Below, in pieces: positions 37,074 to 45,899 of a DNA stretch of 64,000 nucleotides. The position numbers and the translations under genes were made by a program. Source of the stretch: Hydrogenophaga sp. RAC07 (GTDB lineage: Bacteria; Pseudomonadota; Gammaproteobacteria; Burkholderiales; Burkholderiaceae_C); NCBI RefSeq assembly GCF_001713375.1, contig NZ_CP016449.1:682001-746000 (forward strand), written 5' to 3'. The first letter of the stretch is position 1, and every line of letters begins with the position of its first letter. Below the pieces are notes generated by a model, which did no database searches, was not told the DNA's origin, and saw only the letters and a program-made list of their open reading frames with translations.

Positions 37074-38183
37074 GTGCTCACGCCAATGCTTGATGCCATT
37101 CCGGCAGAGCTTCGGTGTGTGCCGCGCTGGGTGGTGTGGCGAGGTGCAAAGGTGCCGTATCGGGCCGACTCGATGAACAGCACTGCCAGCGTGACGGACC
37201 CCGCTACCTGGTCGCCTTTCGAAGCTGCAGCTATTGCCTATGGTGAAGGCGGTTGGTCAGGGGTTGGCCTTGTCCTGGCTGGTGACGGACTTGTCGGGAT
37301 TGACCTTGATAAATGCGTGACCGCAGGCCAGCCGAAGAAAGAGGCGCTGGCGCTTCTCAAACGCATCGGGGCGGGGTACGTAGAGCTATCCCCCTCCGGG
37401 ACCGGCCTGCGCGCTTTTGGACGTGCCTGCGGGGCTCCAACGGGCCGACGCGGAAAGATCGACGGCATCAACGTGGAGTTGTACAGCGACCGCCGTTACT
37501 TGACCGTGACGGGCCGACCCATTCAGAACGGGCCGATAGGCGACCTCCCGGGCTTTCTCGCTGCCGTCGATTCCCTCTCACCTACAGAAGAGGTACAGAA
37601 GACAACAGAGGATGACAGAAGTTCTCCTCAGTCATCTTCTGGCCTCTTCTGTAGGTCCCTGCCCCCGACCGTGATCCCAAGTGGGGTGGGTGAACGCAAT
37701 CGGTGCTTGTTCGCGCTCGCTCGATGGGTCAAAGGGGTTCACCCGGACGCGACGACCGCCGAGCTGCGCGCATTGGTCCAGGAATGGCACCGGCTTGCGC
37801 TTCCGCACATCGGGACTGCCGACTTCACCACCTCGTGGACCGACTTCATTCGCGGCCTGGCTGCGGTGCGGACTCCTTTCGGCATGACCCTGGACAAGCT
37901 CATGGAACGACTTGATGAAAAGCCGCTGCCCGAAGGCATTGCTGAACTTGGATATGGCGAGGCGGGCAATCGGCTTGTGTGCATCTGCGAGGCCCTTGCC
38001 GCCCACCACGCACCTGAGCCGTTCTTCTTGTCCAGCAGGCAGGCAGGTGAGCTGCTAGGCGTGCACTTCACCGACGCCTCAAAGATGCTCGCTGCCCTCG
38101 TCATGGACCGCGTGTTGCACCTGGAGACGCGCGGCGCGGGGCGTATCGCCAGCCGTTACCGGTATTGCTGGGGTGCTCGATGA
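37074..38183 (+). CDS. PrimPol-like primase (NrS-1 type)
   Basis: The 369-residue protein has an N-terminal archaeo-eukaryotic-primase-like domain. The metal motif is GIDLDK (Asp77, Asp79), the second motif SPSGTGLRAFG (about 107-117, with Arg where many PrimPols have His), and the third VELYSDRRYLTVTG. No helicase domain is fused; instead the C terminus looks like a winged helix. It would prime replication of the excised element. GTG 37074 abuts the previous stop; ATG 37086 is an alternative. A cluster of short repeats lies inside the gene, in the linker between domains. Confidence 0.8.
   Translation: MLTPMLDAIPAELRCVPRWVVWRGAKVPYRADSMNSTASVTDPATWSPFEAAAIAYGEGGWSGVGLVLAGDGLVGIDLDKCVTAGQPKKEALALLKRIGAGYVELSPSGTGLRAFGRACGAPTGRRGKIDGINVELYSDRRYLTVTGRPIQNGPIGDLPGFLAAVDSLSPTEEVQKTTEDDRSSPQSSSGLFCRSLPPTVIPSGVGERNRCLFALARWVKGVHPDATTAELRALVQEWHRLALPHIGTADFTTSWTDFIRGLAAVRTPFGMTLDKLMERLDEKPLPEGIAELGYGEAGNRLVCICEALAAHHAPEPFFLSSRQAGELLGVHFTDASKMLAALVMDRVLHLETRGAGRIASRYRYCWGAR
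37581..37655 (+). repeat. Iteron-like cluster inside the primase gene, candidate origin
   Basis: Four direct copies of (T/A/G)ACAGAAGA begin at 37583, 37594, 37604 and 37614, so they are spaced 11, 10 and 10 bp, about one helical turn. Two inverted copies follow (ATCTTCTGG from 37634 and TCTTCTGTA from 37645). The outer arms CCTACAGAAGAGG and CCTCTTCTGTAGG are a perfect 13-bp inverted repeat. The encoded peptide is a low-complexity linker, so the DNA pattern, not the protein, may be what is selected. Confidence 0.6.
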
Positions 38184-38288
38184 GAACCCTCAAGCCGTCC
38201 ATCAATGACCCCCGCAGCTTTCGCACCCCGCAGGATCTGCGCCCCGCAATTTCTGCGCACGTTCAACAAACTACACACCTCACTAGCC

Positions 38289-38753
38289 ATGACTAACCAC
38301 GACGAAATCCCAAGCCTGACCATCAAGTCACTTGAAAACGGCAACCTGCGCCTGGAGGACACAGGATTTTCAGAAGGCGCAATTGTTGATCTTCATCCGA
38401 TCCAAGTGCGGTTGCTCGCCGAGCGCGTTGGCCTCATCCCACCACCAAAGGAGGGCGAGTTTCTAACGCTTGCTGAGCAGGCCCGTGACCTTGATCGCCT
38501 AAAACGCAACATGCTCCGTGTGCGCGAACACGCTCTGCAGCTTCAGCACGGCTTTGCGAATCACGCTGACTGGAAGCACGCTGACCTGACGCACGACATG
38601 GGCCAGATCAATACCCTGGTTGATCTCCTCGACATGGCAGTCGATGACTTCGCAGATGACTACACCCCCCACGAACCCGAGGCACCTGCGACAACTTGCA
38701 AAGTGGCTGCGTCTCAAGGTTCGTCTGCTCCGCAGCAACCTGCGCTGTTGTGA
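38289..38753 (+). CDS. Hypothetical protein of the replication/early region
   Basis: The 154-residue acidic protein begins MTNHDEIPSLTIKSLENGNLRLED, followed by helical sequence (LAEQARDLDRLKRNMLRVREHAL). I recognise no family. ATG 38289 is preferred because the upstream part is low-complexity and has no ribosome site. It lies between the primase and the second AT-hook-like protein. Confidence 0.55.
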   Translation: MTNHDEIPSLTIKSLENGNLRLEDTGFSEGAIVDLHPIQVRLLAERVGLIPPPKEGEFLTLAEQARDLDRLKRNMLRVREHALQLQHGFANHADWKHADLTHDMGQINTLVDLLDMAVDDFADDYTPHEPEAPATTCKVAASQGSSAPQQPALL

Positions 38754-38760
38754 GGCGCCC

Positions 38761-39186
38761 ATGGACCTCCAAACAAACGAGATCGCCCAGGTGATGCGCG
38801 GCTTCCAGCCCAAGACACGCAGCCAGCCGAAGCAGAGGGGCCGGCCACGCAAGCGGAACGAAGAGTTTTTTGCCCGTGTCATTCATGGACACCGCGCCAC
38901 CGCCGAATGGTTTGAACGCGCACACCAGCGCCCCGCACGATCAGACGTTGAACTGTTCACTGCATTCAGCGAACACCTCCTTGAGGTGTCTCGCGAGGAT
39001 GCTCGGGCGGTGCAAGTGCTCTCGCTCGGGTACACGCTGAAGACAGTTCAAAACCTGCTTGGAGAGGCTCGTCGCTTCTTCCGTGAGCATCCCGAAAAAG
39101 ACCCATTTCTCGGGGTGGACCATACACCTGCAAGCGTTTCAAATCCTATTCATGAGCTGTCCAAAAGCGTGCAGCAAGGAGCGTAG
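38761..39186 (+). CDS. Hypothetical DNA-binding-like protein
   Basis: The 141-residue protein has a basic N-terminal segment (QPKQRGRPRKRNEEFF) and a helical rest with ALKTVQNLL-like sequence (LGYTLKTVQNLLGEARRFFREH). It may bind DNA. Its start lies 8 bp after the previous stop and the next gene starts 3 bp after its own, so it is part of a tight operon. Confidence 0.58.
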   Translation: MDLQTNEIAQVMRGFQPKTRSQPKQRGRPRKRNEEFFARVIHGHRATAEWFERAHQRPARSDVELFTAFSEHLLEVSREDARAVQVLSLGYTLKTVQNLLGEARRFFREHPEKDPFLGVDHTPASVSNPIHELSKSVQQGA

Positions 39187-39188
39187 AA

Positions 39189-39434
39189 ATGCAGTGCGTA
39201 GTGCCAGAAATTGAGAGCCGAACCAGCATCCGCATCCTCCGGATTGCCGATGTCGTCCGCAAGACGGGCATGTCCCGGTCCACGATCTATCAACGACTGC
39301 GCAGTCGGGACTTTCCAGCGCCTGTTGAACTTGGCCCGCGCGCCGTGGGCTTTGTGGAACAAGAAGTAGATGGTTTCCTTACCGAACTTGTACGCCAGCG
39401 CGACAACCGCGAGAAAGTGGAGCAGACACCATGA
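39189..39434 (+). CDS. Second AlpA-type regulator
   Basis: The 81-residue protein has the AlpA helix-turn-helix (LRIADVVRKTGMSRSTIYQRLRSRDFPAPVELGPRAVGF). It immediately precedes the ejection protein genes and overlaps the first by four bases, a place where P4-like elements carry a late-gene regulator. It could control the downstream module. Confidence 0.87.
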   Translation: MQCVVPEIESRTSIRILRIADVVRKTGMSRSTIYQRLRSRDFPAPVELGPRAVGFVEQEVDGFLTELVRQRDNREKVEQTP

Positions 39435-40150
39435 GTTTTGGAATAGTTGCCGCCGTAGCAGGCCCAGTCATCGGGGGTCTCATCGGAGCAGATGCAGCAG
39501 GTGACGCATCAGACGCACAGTCGCAATCCGCCGCGCGGACCGATGCCACAAATCGCTACGTCTTCGACAAGCAGGTCGAATTGCAAGAGCCCTTCCGTCA
39601 AACCGGGCTGCAAGCCAATAACCGCCTTCTCCAGCTCCTCGGCATGGCAAGCGGGGGTGATGAAAACGGATCACTCATGCGCGACTTCAGCATGAACGAC
39701 TTTGAAGCAGACCCCGGCTATCAATTCCGAATGGACGAAGGCACACGAGCCGTGGAAGGTGGTGCGGCAGCTCGCGGAAATCTACTCTCCGGTGCGGCGC
39801 AAAAAGCCCTCGTGAAGTACGGGCAGGGTGTCGCCTCGGAGGAGTACGGCAACGCCTTCAACCGCTTCACCGGTCAGCAGACGAACAAGTTCAATCGTCT
39901 CAAATCCATGATCGATACGGGCACGGGTGCAAGCACGCAGATTGGCAACGCCGCGCAGACCTTCGGGAATGCGACCGCGCAAACGAATGCCGCAGTTGGA
40001 AATGCGCAGGCTGCAGGTGCGATCGGCCAGGCAAACGCTTGGTCGAACAGTGTTGGGCAGGTTTCCAACAATCTGATGCAGTTGATCCAGAAGCCGGGAA
40101 GCTCGTACCCAATGCGCCCCTCATCTGCAGAAGCCTATTACGGGTACTGA
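39431..40150 (+). CDS. Podovirus-type DNA transfer (ejection) protein 1
   Basis: The 239-residue protein has the layout of phage DNA transfer proteins (P22 gp7-like): a hydrophobic Gly/Ala start (AAVAGPVIGGLIGADAAG), RYVFDKQVELQEPFRQTGLQANNRLLQLLG, DPGYQFRMDEG, GAAARGNLLSGAAQKAL and a Ala/Asn-rich tail. Such proteins are packed in the virion and enter the cell with the DNA. It overlaps the AlpA gene and is followed two bases later by the next gene. Confidence 0.8.
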   Translation: MSFGIVAAVAGPVIGGLIGADAAGDASDAQSQSAARTDATNRYVFDKQVELQEPFRQTGLQANNRLLQLLGMASGGDENGSLMRDFSMNDFEADPGYQFRMDEGTRAVEGGAAARGNLLSGAAQKALVKYGQGVASEEYGNAFNRFTGQQTNKFNRLKSMIDTGTGASTQIGNAAQTFGNATAQTNAAVGNAQAAGAIGQANAWSNSVGQVSNNLMQLIQKPGSSYPMRPSSAEAYYGY

Positions 40151-40151
40151 C

Positions 40152-41456
40152 ATGCAACTTGACCCGTCCATCATCCTCGGCTTCAAAAGCCCTCAGATCG
40201 ACAGCCCCCACAACGCTCTGGCCAAGATGCTTGAGCTTGAGGGTATGCAGCAAGGTAATCAGATGCGACGCATGCAGATGCAGGACGCACAGGAGACCCG
40301 AACTTCCAAGAACAAACTTGCTGAGCTGTATCAATCGTCCCTCGGACACGACGGAAAGATCGACCGCAACAAGCTATTCCAGGGTGCGGCCCAGCGTGGA
40401 ATGGGCGCTCAGATCCCCGGCATGCAAAAGGAGTTCGCTGCCTCTGATGAACAGACCGGAAAGGTCGATGCACAGGCCTTCAAACTCGCAAACGATCGCT
40501 TCAGCACCTTCAAGCAGTCGCTCGGTGCCCTTTCCCAACGTCCGGACCTTTCGAAGGAACTTGTCATGCAGGCCGGACAGGAGCTTGTGGCCGCAGGAAT
40601 CATCCCCGTCGAGATGTACCAGCGTTCGATCGCTGGCATGCCCGATGACCCCAACGCATTGCGCATGAAGCTGCGTGAAGGTGTCTCGATGCAGCTCACC
40701 CCCGAGCAGCAGTTGACTCTCTTCGCCGCCAAGCCCGACAAAATCGACAACGGGCAGCAGATCAGCTTTCGGGACACCAACCCGAACAGCCCGACCTACG
40801 GGCAGAACACGGGCGGCGCACCAGTGCAGAAGATGCAAAGTCCTGAGAGCATCGCCAGTCAGGCAACGGCCCGGCGCGGTCAAGACCTCAAGTTCCAGAC
40901 CGACAGCGGCGCGAACGCTATTGCAGGGCAGGCCATCGTCAGCAAGAAGGTTCAGGACGTTGAACTCAAGTTGCAAGACGACTACCGCACGGAGAGCAAA
41001 GGCTTCTCCGAGACTGCGACCGCGATGAAGAAGATCATGGGCGCAATTGAGACGGCGGATACAAACCCCGGTTCGGCACTGTCTGCTGGTACTGCCTTCA
41101 TGAAGCTTCTTGATCCGAACTCGGTGGTTCGTGAGACTGAACTCGGTATGGCCTTGAATGCCTCGGGCTGGTTCGACCGGGCAACCAACATTGCCAACAC
41201 CTTGCAGAGCGGGCGTGTCATGACGGCCACGCAAAAACGCAACCTCAAATCTGCAGCTGAAGGGTTGTTTGAAGAAGCCAAGTCCGCGCAGAGGGAGGTT
41301 GACGCTGCGTACCGGCAGCGCGCCACGGACTACGGGGCCAATCCGGATCGCGTAATCGTTGACCGTGGTCAGCGCACCTCGACAAAGGGAGCCGGCGGGA
41401 TGCCGTCCATGAGCGACATTGAGGCTGAGCTGGCTCGTCGCCAAGGGGGCAGGTAA
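40152..41456 (+). CDS. Ejection-type virion protein 2
   Basis: The 434-residue protein begins with a Met/Gln-rich segment (MLELEGMQQGNQMRRMQMQDAQ) and is helical throughout, with a conserved-looking C-terminal part (GMALNASGWFDRATNIANTL, LFEEAKSAQREVD). This is typical of the second internal protein in podovirus ejection modules. The assignment depends partly on position between ejection protein 1 and a 682-residue protein. Its stop overlaps the next ATG by one base. Confidence 0.7.
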   Translation: MQLDPSIILGFKSPQIDSPHNALAKMLELEGMQQGNQMRRMQMQDAQETRTSKNKLAELYQSSLGHDGKIDRNKLFQGAAQRGMGAQIPGMQKEFAASDEQTGKVDAQAFKLANDRFSTFKQSLGALSQRPDLSKELVMQAGQELVAAGIIPVEMYQRSIAGMPDDPNALRMKLREGVSMQLTPEQQLTLFAAKPDKIDNGQQISFRDTNPNSPTYGQNTGGAPVQKMQSPESIASQATARRGQDLKFQTDSGANAIAGQAIVSKKVQDVELKLQDDYRTESKGFSETATAMKKIMGAIETADTNPGSALSAGTAFMKLLDPNSVVRETELGMALNASGWFDRATNIANTLQSGRVMTATQKRNLKSAAEGLFEEAKSAQREVDAAYRQRATDYGANPDRVIVDRGQRTSTKGAGGMPSMSDIEAELARRQGGR

Positions 41457-43504
41457 TGGATCTGTCCATGCTCTCAACCGAAGACTTGCTGGCCTTGAAG
41501 GCTGGTGACCTCGGTACGGTTTCAACCGAAGGCCTCATGGCGCTCAAAGGCGCAGGTGGTTCTGAATCAACCGCGCCCTCCAAGGCCTACACAGAAGGTC
41601 GCGAAGCACCAGGGGCGGTCCGTGGACTGCTCTCGGTTGCCAATGGTCCCGCAATGGGTTTCGCTGACGAGATCGTCGGTGGTGTCGGTGGCGCCTGGAA
41701 GACTCTCACGCAGTCAAGCCTCACGCTCTCGGATCTTGTATTGGGGAACAAGAGGAAAACGTTCTCCGAGAACTACCGGGAGGTTCGAGACTACGCCCGA
41801 GGTGCGCAGGACTATGAGCGCGAGGCGAACCCTGTTTTCACCGGCGTCACTCAGATGATGGCCTCGGCCCCGATGATGGTGGCAAACCCGTTCTCCAAGC
41901 TCTTGGGTGCGCCTGCCGCTGCTGCGCCCACGAACATGCTCACTCAAGGTGCGCGGGCTGGGGGTTCTGGTGCCGTCTTCGGGGGCATCAGTGGTGCGGG
42001 CAATTCGACCGCTGAAGACTTCGCCGGGGTGGCCGGGGACGCTGCCAAGAGTGCGGCCGTCTCTGGGGTGCTGAGTGCTGGCGCTGTTCCGGTTCAGCGG
42101 GCCGTTGCTGGCGTGGGCGGAAACATCGCCGCACGGGTGAACGACAGCGCGGCTTTGAACCAGGCACGCGCCAAGATCGCAGAGGCTTTCGTCCGCGATG
42201 GCCGTGGCTCCGTCGTTCAATCCGGCGCATCCAATCCCATCCTCCAAGCACAGGCCCGCTATGACAAGCTGGGTGACTCCGCAGTGGTTGCAGATGCTGG
42301 AGGACAGAACACCCGGCAACTACTGGACACGCTTGCAACCCTTCCTGGTAAGGCCAAGTCCGCAACCGAGTCGTTGATCCACACCCGCCAAGCTGGCAGG
42401 GCGGGACGCATGGTGTCGGCTGCAGAGCGCTCCATGGGCACGAACGGTGAGCGCCTGGCTCCCAACCTTGCTCGCTGGATCGATGAGCGTCAGACCGCAG
42501 CCGCGCCGCTGTACGACCGGCTGTATCGCGTACAAGTGCAGCCAGATCGCGCGCTGACTGAACTCGTGGAGGCAGCGGATCAACTCGGCGTCACGCGCAC
42601 GGCTCGGGACATGGCCACGGCAGATCGCATCCAGTTCTCTCTGGACCCTCGCTCTACCCAGCCGTTCAGCATGCGCGACCTCGACTTGGTGAAGCAAGCA
42701 CTCGACACCAAGATCGCCAGCAAGGTGGACAAGCTCAACGGGGGTCTCACGCCAGAGGGCGCGTCCCTGATGCGGTTGAAGGCTGCGCTGATCGACAAGC
42801 TGGACGAAGTGACCACGGGTCAAGGTGGCTCCCTGTATCGCCAAGCCCGGGAAGCGTTTGCTGGCCCGTCAGCATTGATGGATGCCGCACGGTCAGGTCG
42901 CACCGCGATGCAAAAGGACGGCGTAGCCATCGGCGAGATGCTGGACGGCCTGAGCGCCTCGGAGCTGCAGGCGTTCCGTGTCGGTGCTTTTGAGTCTCTG
43001 CGGACGAAGCTGGGCCGAGAGGGCGGGCAGACTGAGATCCTCAAGATGTGGAAGGAGCCCGCTACCTCGGAGAAACTGCGCGCCATGTTCGGTAATGGGC
43101 AGGCATTCCGAAGCTTTGCGGCCGAGGCAGCGAAAGAAGGCCGTCTCAAGGCATTGGAGTCGGTGGGTCGTGGTTCTCAAACGGCGGCGCGCCAGTACGG
43201 CGCGGGGGATTTGGATGTTGCGGCATTGGCCGAAGCCGGGCAGGCGGCAAGCAGTGCATCGAGTGGGAACGTGCTTGGTATGTTGAGCGCCGCCGGCAAC
43301 GCATGGAATCGTGTGTCAACGCCTGAGCCTGTCCGTAACAAACTCTCCGAGATCCTTCTCAGTGGTGGGCAGACGGGACGCAACGAGCTTTCCAGTCTGG
43401 TGGGCCTCACGCAGAGGATCAACGCAGACCGTGCGCGGCTTGCTGACCAAGCCGGGATGCTCTTTGGTCAGCAGACTGGCAACTTCAGAGGGGCCGGGCA
43501 ATGA
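41456..43504 (+). CDS. Ejection-type virion protein 3 (large)
   Basis: The 682-residue protein is the largest in the element. It has an Ala/Gly-rich region with hydrophobic stretches (about residues 140-240: VTQMMASAPMMV, GSGAVFGGISGAG), typical of ejected proteins that insert into the cell envelope. Long helices follow (LDTLATLPGKAKSATESLIH). Size and position match P22 gp16/gp20-like internal proteins. It overlaps the next gene by four bases. Confidence 0.7.
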   Translation: MDLSMLSTEDLLALKAGDLGTVSTEGLMALKGAGGSESTAPSKAYTEGREAPGAVRGLLSVANGPAMGFADEIVGGVGGAWKTLTQSSLTLSDLVLGNKRKTFSENYREVRDYARGAQDYEREANPVFTGVTQMMASAPMMVANPFSKLLGAPAAAAPTNMLTQGARAGGSGAVFGGISGAGNSTAEDFAGVAGDAAKSAAVSGVLSAGAVPVQRAVAGVGGNIAARVNDSAALNQARAKIAEAFVRDGRGSVVQSGASNPILQAQARYDKLGDSAVVADAGGQNTRQLLDTLATLPGKAKSATESLIHTRQAGRAGRMVSAAERSMGTNGERLAPNLARWIDERQTAAAPLYDRLYRVQVQPDRALTELVEAADQLGVTRTARDMATADRIQFSLDPRSTQPFSMRDLDLVKQALDTKIASKVDKLNGGLTPEGASLMRLKAALIDKLDEVTTGQGGSLYRQAREAFAGPSALMDAARSGRTAMQKDGVAIGEMLDGLSASELQAFRVGAFESLRTKLGREGGQTEILKMWKEPATSEKLRAMFGNGQAFRSFAAEAAKEGRLKALESVGRGSQTAARQYGAGDLDVAALAEAGQAASSASSGNVLGMLSAAGNAWNRVSTPEPVRNKLSEILLSGGQTGRNELSSLVGLTQRINADRARLADQAGMLFGQQTGNFRGAGQ

Positions 43505-44268
43505 GCAGCAAGCCCAGCAAGTCCACGGCTGTTGCCAAGTCTGTGGTGATCGAAATGACACCCGAGATGACTCCCGCTCAGGCAACCGCCAAGGCTGCTC
43601 TCAAAGCCTCACTGAATGCCGCCATGGTGGTCGATGACTTCAACGGGAACATCCTCGGCAAAGACATGGAGCTTCATGAAATCGTGCGTGCGCTCAGCGA
43701 CAACATGTCACGCGTTCACGGCGGCGACCTGACGCTGATCGAAGGGATGCTGGTGGGGCAGGCGACAGCTCTGCAAACAATCTTCACGAGCTTGGCCAAG
43801 CGCGCACAGCGTCAAGAGCATTTGCGCCAGTACGAGTCCTTTCTCGGTCTTGCCCTGAAGGCTCAGTCTCAGAGCAGAACGACCATTCAGACGCTCATCG
43901 ATCTGAAGTTCCCACGCCAGGCCACGTTCGTGAAGCAGGCCAATATTGCGAACGGCCCGCAGCAGGTCAACAACGGTGCTCAGTCTCCAGCCGGCGAAGG
44001 GGCTCCAGAAAGCCGCGCGCAAGAAATCCCGAACCCGCCAAACAAACTATTGGAGGCCGCAGCCCATGAAGGCATCAGAGTGGACACCCGAACGGCGTCA
44101 GCGCCAGGCCGCAGCGATTCGGTCATGGAGGCCGTGGGTGCAATCCACAGGACCGAAGACACCAGAGGGAAAGAGCCGCGTGGCCGTAAATGCATACCGA
44201 GGCGGAGTGAGGCCGATGCTTCGCGGTCTCGGGGCGACGTTGAGATCTCAGAGCCAGTGGCTCGTTGA
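43501..44268 (+). CDS. Hypothetical protein following the ejection genes
   Basis: The 255-residue protein has a helical middle (LVGQATALQTIFTSLAKRAQRQ) and the motif QATFVKQANIANGPQQVNNG, which I associate with small proteins of integrative elements. From about residue 188 the reading frame overlaps, in another frame, the well-supported gene at 44066. The last 65 residues are basic and low in structure, so the original stop may have been lost. ATG 43501 overlaps the previous stop. Confidence 0.62.
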   Translation: MSSKPSKSTAVAKSVVIEMTPEMTPAQATAKAALKASLNAAMVVDDFNGNILGKDMELHEIVRALSDNMSRVHGGDLTLIEGMLVGQATALQTIFTSLAKRAQRQEHLRQYESFLGLALKAQSQSRTTIQTLIDLKFPRQATFVKQANIANGPQQVNNGAQSPAGEGAPESRAQEIPNPPNKLLEAAAHEGIRVDTRTASAPGRSDSVMEAVGAIHRTEDTRGKEPRGRKCIPRRSEADASRSRGDVEISEPVAR

Positions 44269-44287
44269 TGAACTTGGAAGGAAATGA
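44066..44287 (+). CDS. Small basic protein with STGPKTPEGK motif
   Basis: The 73-residue protein contains STGPKTPEGKSRVAVNAYRGG, a motif seen in a widespread small family found in mobile elements. A TTGGAGG ribosome site lies 7 bp upstream of ATG 44066. It overlaps the preceding gene by 203 bp in a different frame. A nucleic-acid-binding role is possible given its charge, but is not shown. Confidence 0.68.
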   Translation: MKASEWTPERRQRQAAAIRSWRPWVQSTGPKTPEGKSRVAVNAYRGGVRPMLRGLGATLRSQSQWLVDELGRK

Positions 44288-44290
44288 ACG

Positions 44291-44602
44291 ATGAATAGCG
44301 ATGAAATGATTGATCGCCTCGAACGCGTGGAGCGCGAAAACGCGGTGTTGAGAGACGCTGTCATCCAGCTTCGTGACATTCTCTCTGGCGTGATGGGAAC
44401 GGCTGATGCCGACAGCGCCGTGTTGACCGGCGTGCTGATGGCGTGTGGTTCCAGTCCAATCGTTCAAGAACACGTGCGCGGCGCGCTCGAAGCTCGGATG
44501 GTGAGCAACTTGGCAGACAACCGGAACCAGCCGGCCTTCAATGCTTTCGACGAGCGTATGGGTGCCGTAGTCGAGCTGCTTGAGGAGTCCGCAGCAGGGT
44601 GA
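44291..44602 (+). CDS. Small coiled-coil protein
   Basis: The 103-residue protein starts with a leucine-rich coiled coil (MIDRLERVERENAVLRDAVIQLRDIL) and then a short helical domain. It begins 3 bp after the previous stop. No family is recognised. Confidence 0.58.
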   Translation: MNSDEMIDRLERVERENAVLRDAVIQLRDILSGVMGTADADSAVLTGVLMACGSSPIVQEHVRGALEARMVSNLADNRNQPAFNAFDERMGAVVELLEESAAG

Positions 44603-44721
44603 TTCCCGGGGGTTTGACCCGGGAGCAATGCACATTTGTGGGATGTGCTTGCTCATACTTGTTCCCATGAAGCCCTTTGAGCCGTATCCTGCGTGTTTAC
44701 GTTTTGACACAGGGGTTGTCG

Positions 44722-45546
44722 ATGCTCATGGGGACCGTCCGAAATGCGCTCTTTGCAGTTTGCGTTGCTTCTTTGTCAGGCTGCGCCACGGGGTACAAAG
44801 ATTTCTATAAGCCAGTGGCCGGCGCGACACCCGAACGTGTCGCCTCTACAAGGGTAGCTCCACCACCTGCCGTCCCCGTTGTGGAGCGGATTGCTTCATC
44901 CGACATGCAGGCTGTTGCTGACCAATACACGAAGCGCGGTTACGGGTTGATCGGCACCTCGGTCTTCAACAGCGGCAGGCGTGAGACGGAGGACGCGGCT
45001 ATTCAGCAGGGCGCTGAGGTCAAAGCCGACTTGGTTGTGATCCTCAACCCTCGATTCACGGGGTCGGTCACTACGGCAATGCCCATAACCGTCCCAAAAA
45101 CAACAACCTCATACAGCTCTGGGACTGCCACAGCATTCGGCCCAAGGGGACCAGTTACCGCCTACGGCTCGGGAACCACGACTACCTACGGTACTTCCAC
45201 CACCTTCGTGCCAGTCACAGTTAATCGCATGGACTTTGGCGCAGCGTACTTCGTCAAACGCAAGTGGTCGTTTGGTCTGGAGCCGAGAGAGTTGACCGAT
45301 CAGGAGCGCCAAGCGCTTCAATCAAATCGGGGTGTTGCCGTGCGTTTGATCGTTGATGGCACACCGGCCTTTGACGCAGACATTCTTGTCGGCGACCTGC
45401 TCACGGAGATCGATGGGGTGCCTTTGACTGGTGTCGCGTCGCTTGGCCCGTTACTGCAGGAGCGTGACGGCAAGCGAATCAGCGTCACGTTGGTTCGCAA
45501 CGGTACGCGCCTTGTGAAGGGCGTTCAGTTGGTCCAGTCACAGTGA
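44722..45546 (+). CDS. Lipoprotein with C-terminal PDZ-like domain
   Basis: The 274-residue protein has a signal peptide with lipobox LSGC and a helical segment. A Thr/Ser/Gly/Tyr-rich stretch follows (about residues 135-175, repeated TTTYG/SSGTAT), then a PDZ-like domain (VDGTPAFDADILVGDLLTEIDGVPLTG). It would sit on the periplasmic face of a membrane and bind peptides. ATG 44722 has AGGGG upstream. It is the first of five closely packed genes for exported or membrane proteins. Confidence 0.75.
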   Translation: MLMGTVRNALFAVCVASLSGCATGYKDFYKPVAGATPERVASTRVAPPPAVPVVERIASSDMQAVADQYTKRGYGLIGTSVFNSGRRETEDAAIQQGAEVKADLVVILNPRFTGSVTTAMPITVPKTTTSYSSGTATAFGPRGPVTAYGSGTTTTYGTSTTFVPVTVNRMDFGAAYFVKRKWSFGLEPRELTDQERQALQSNRGVAVRLIVDGTPAFDADILVGDLLTEIDGVPLTGVASLGPLLQERDGKRISVTLVRNGTRLVKGVQLVQSQ

Positions 45547-45896
45547 GGCGGCGACACGGGCTTGGTCTGTTCACCCTGCTCGGCGCTTGCCTGGCAATCG
45601 TGGCTCGGGCTCAAGTGCCGTCAGTGCTGATTGAGGCCTGCAGCATGCTGGAGCCTGCATCGAAGCGCATCGAGTGCCTGCAGCAGGCCAATCAGGCCGC
45701 GAAAGGTCAGGGCAGCACCCCACGTCCCGCGCCTAGCTACCAGCCCCCGGCGAACTTCACGCCCAACTATCTGCAAGCTCCTCCGACGCCAAACAGCTCA
45801 TACACAGCACCGAATGGCAAGACCTGCTTTGTCGGGCCGAGGGGTGGCACGTACACCATCACCAAGAGCGGCAACAAAAATTACGGGGGGTGTTGA
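45543..45896 (+). CDS. Secreted protein with GPRGGTYTITKSG motif
   Basis: The 117-residue protein has a signal peptide (to ARA, about residue 23), a Cys-containing helical part and a Pro-rich linker. A C-terminal GPRGGTYTITKSGNKNY segment follows, a motif known from viral and phage-encoded basic adaptor-like proteins. GTG 45543 overlaps the upstream stop by four bases. The role is unknown. Confidence 0.68.
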   Translation: MRRRHGLGLFTLLGACLAIVARAQVPSVLIEACSMLEPASKRIECLQQANQAAKGQGSTPRPAPSYQPPANFTPNYLQAPPTPNSSYTAPNGKTCFVGPRGGTYTITKSGNKNYGGC

Positions 45897-45899
45897 GCT

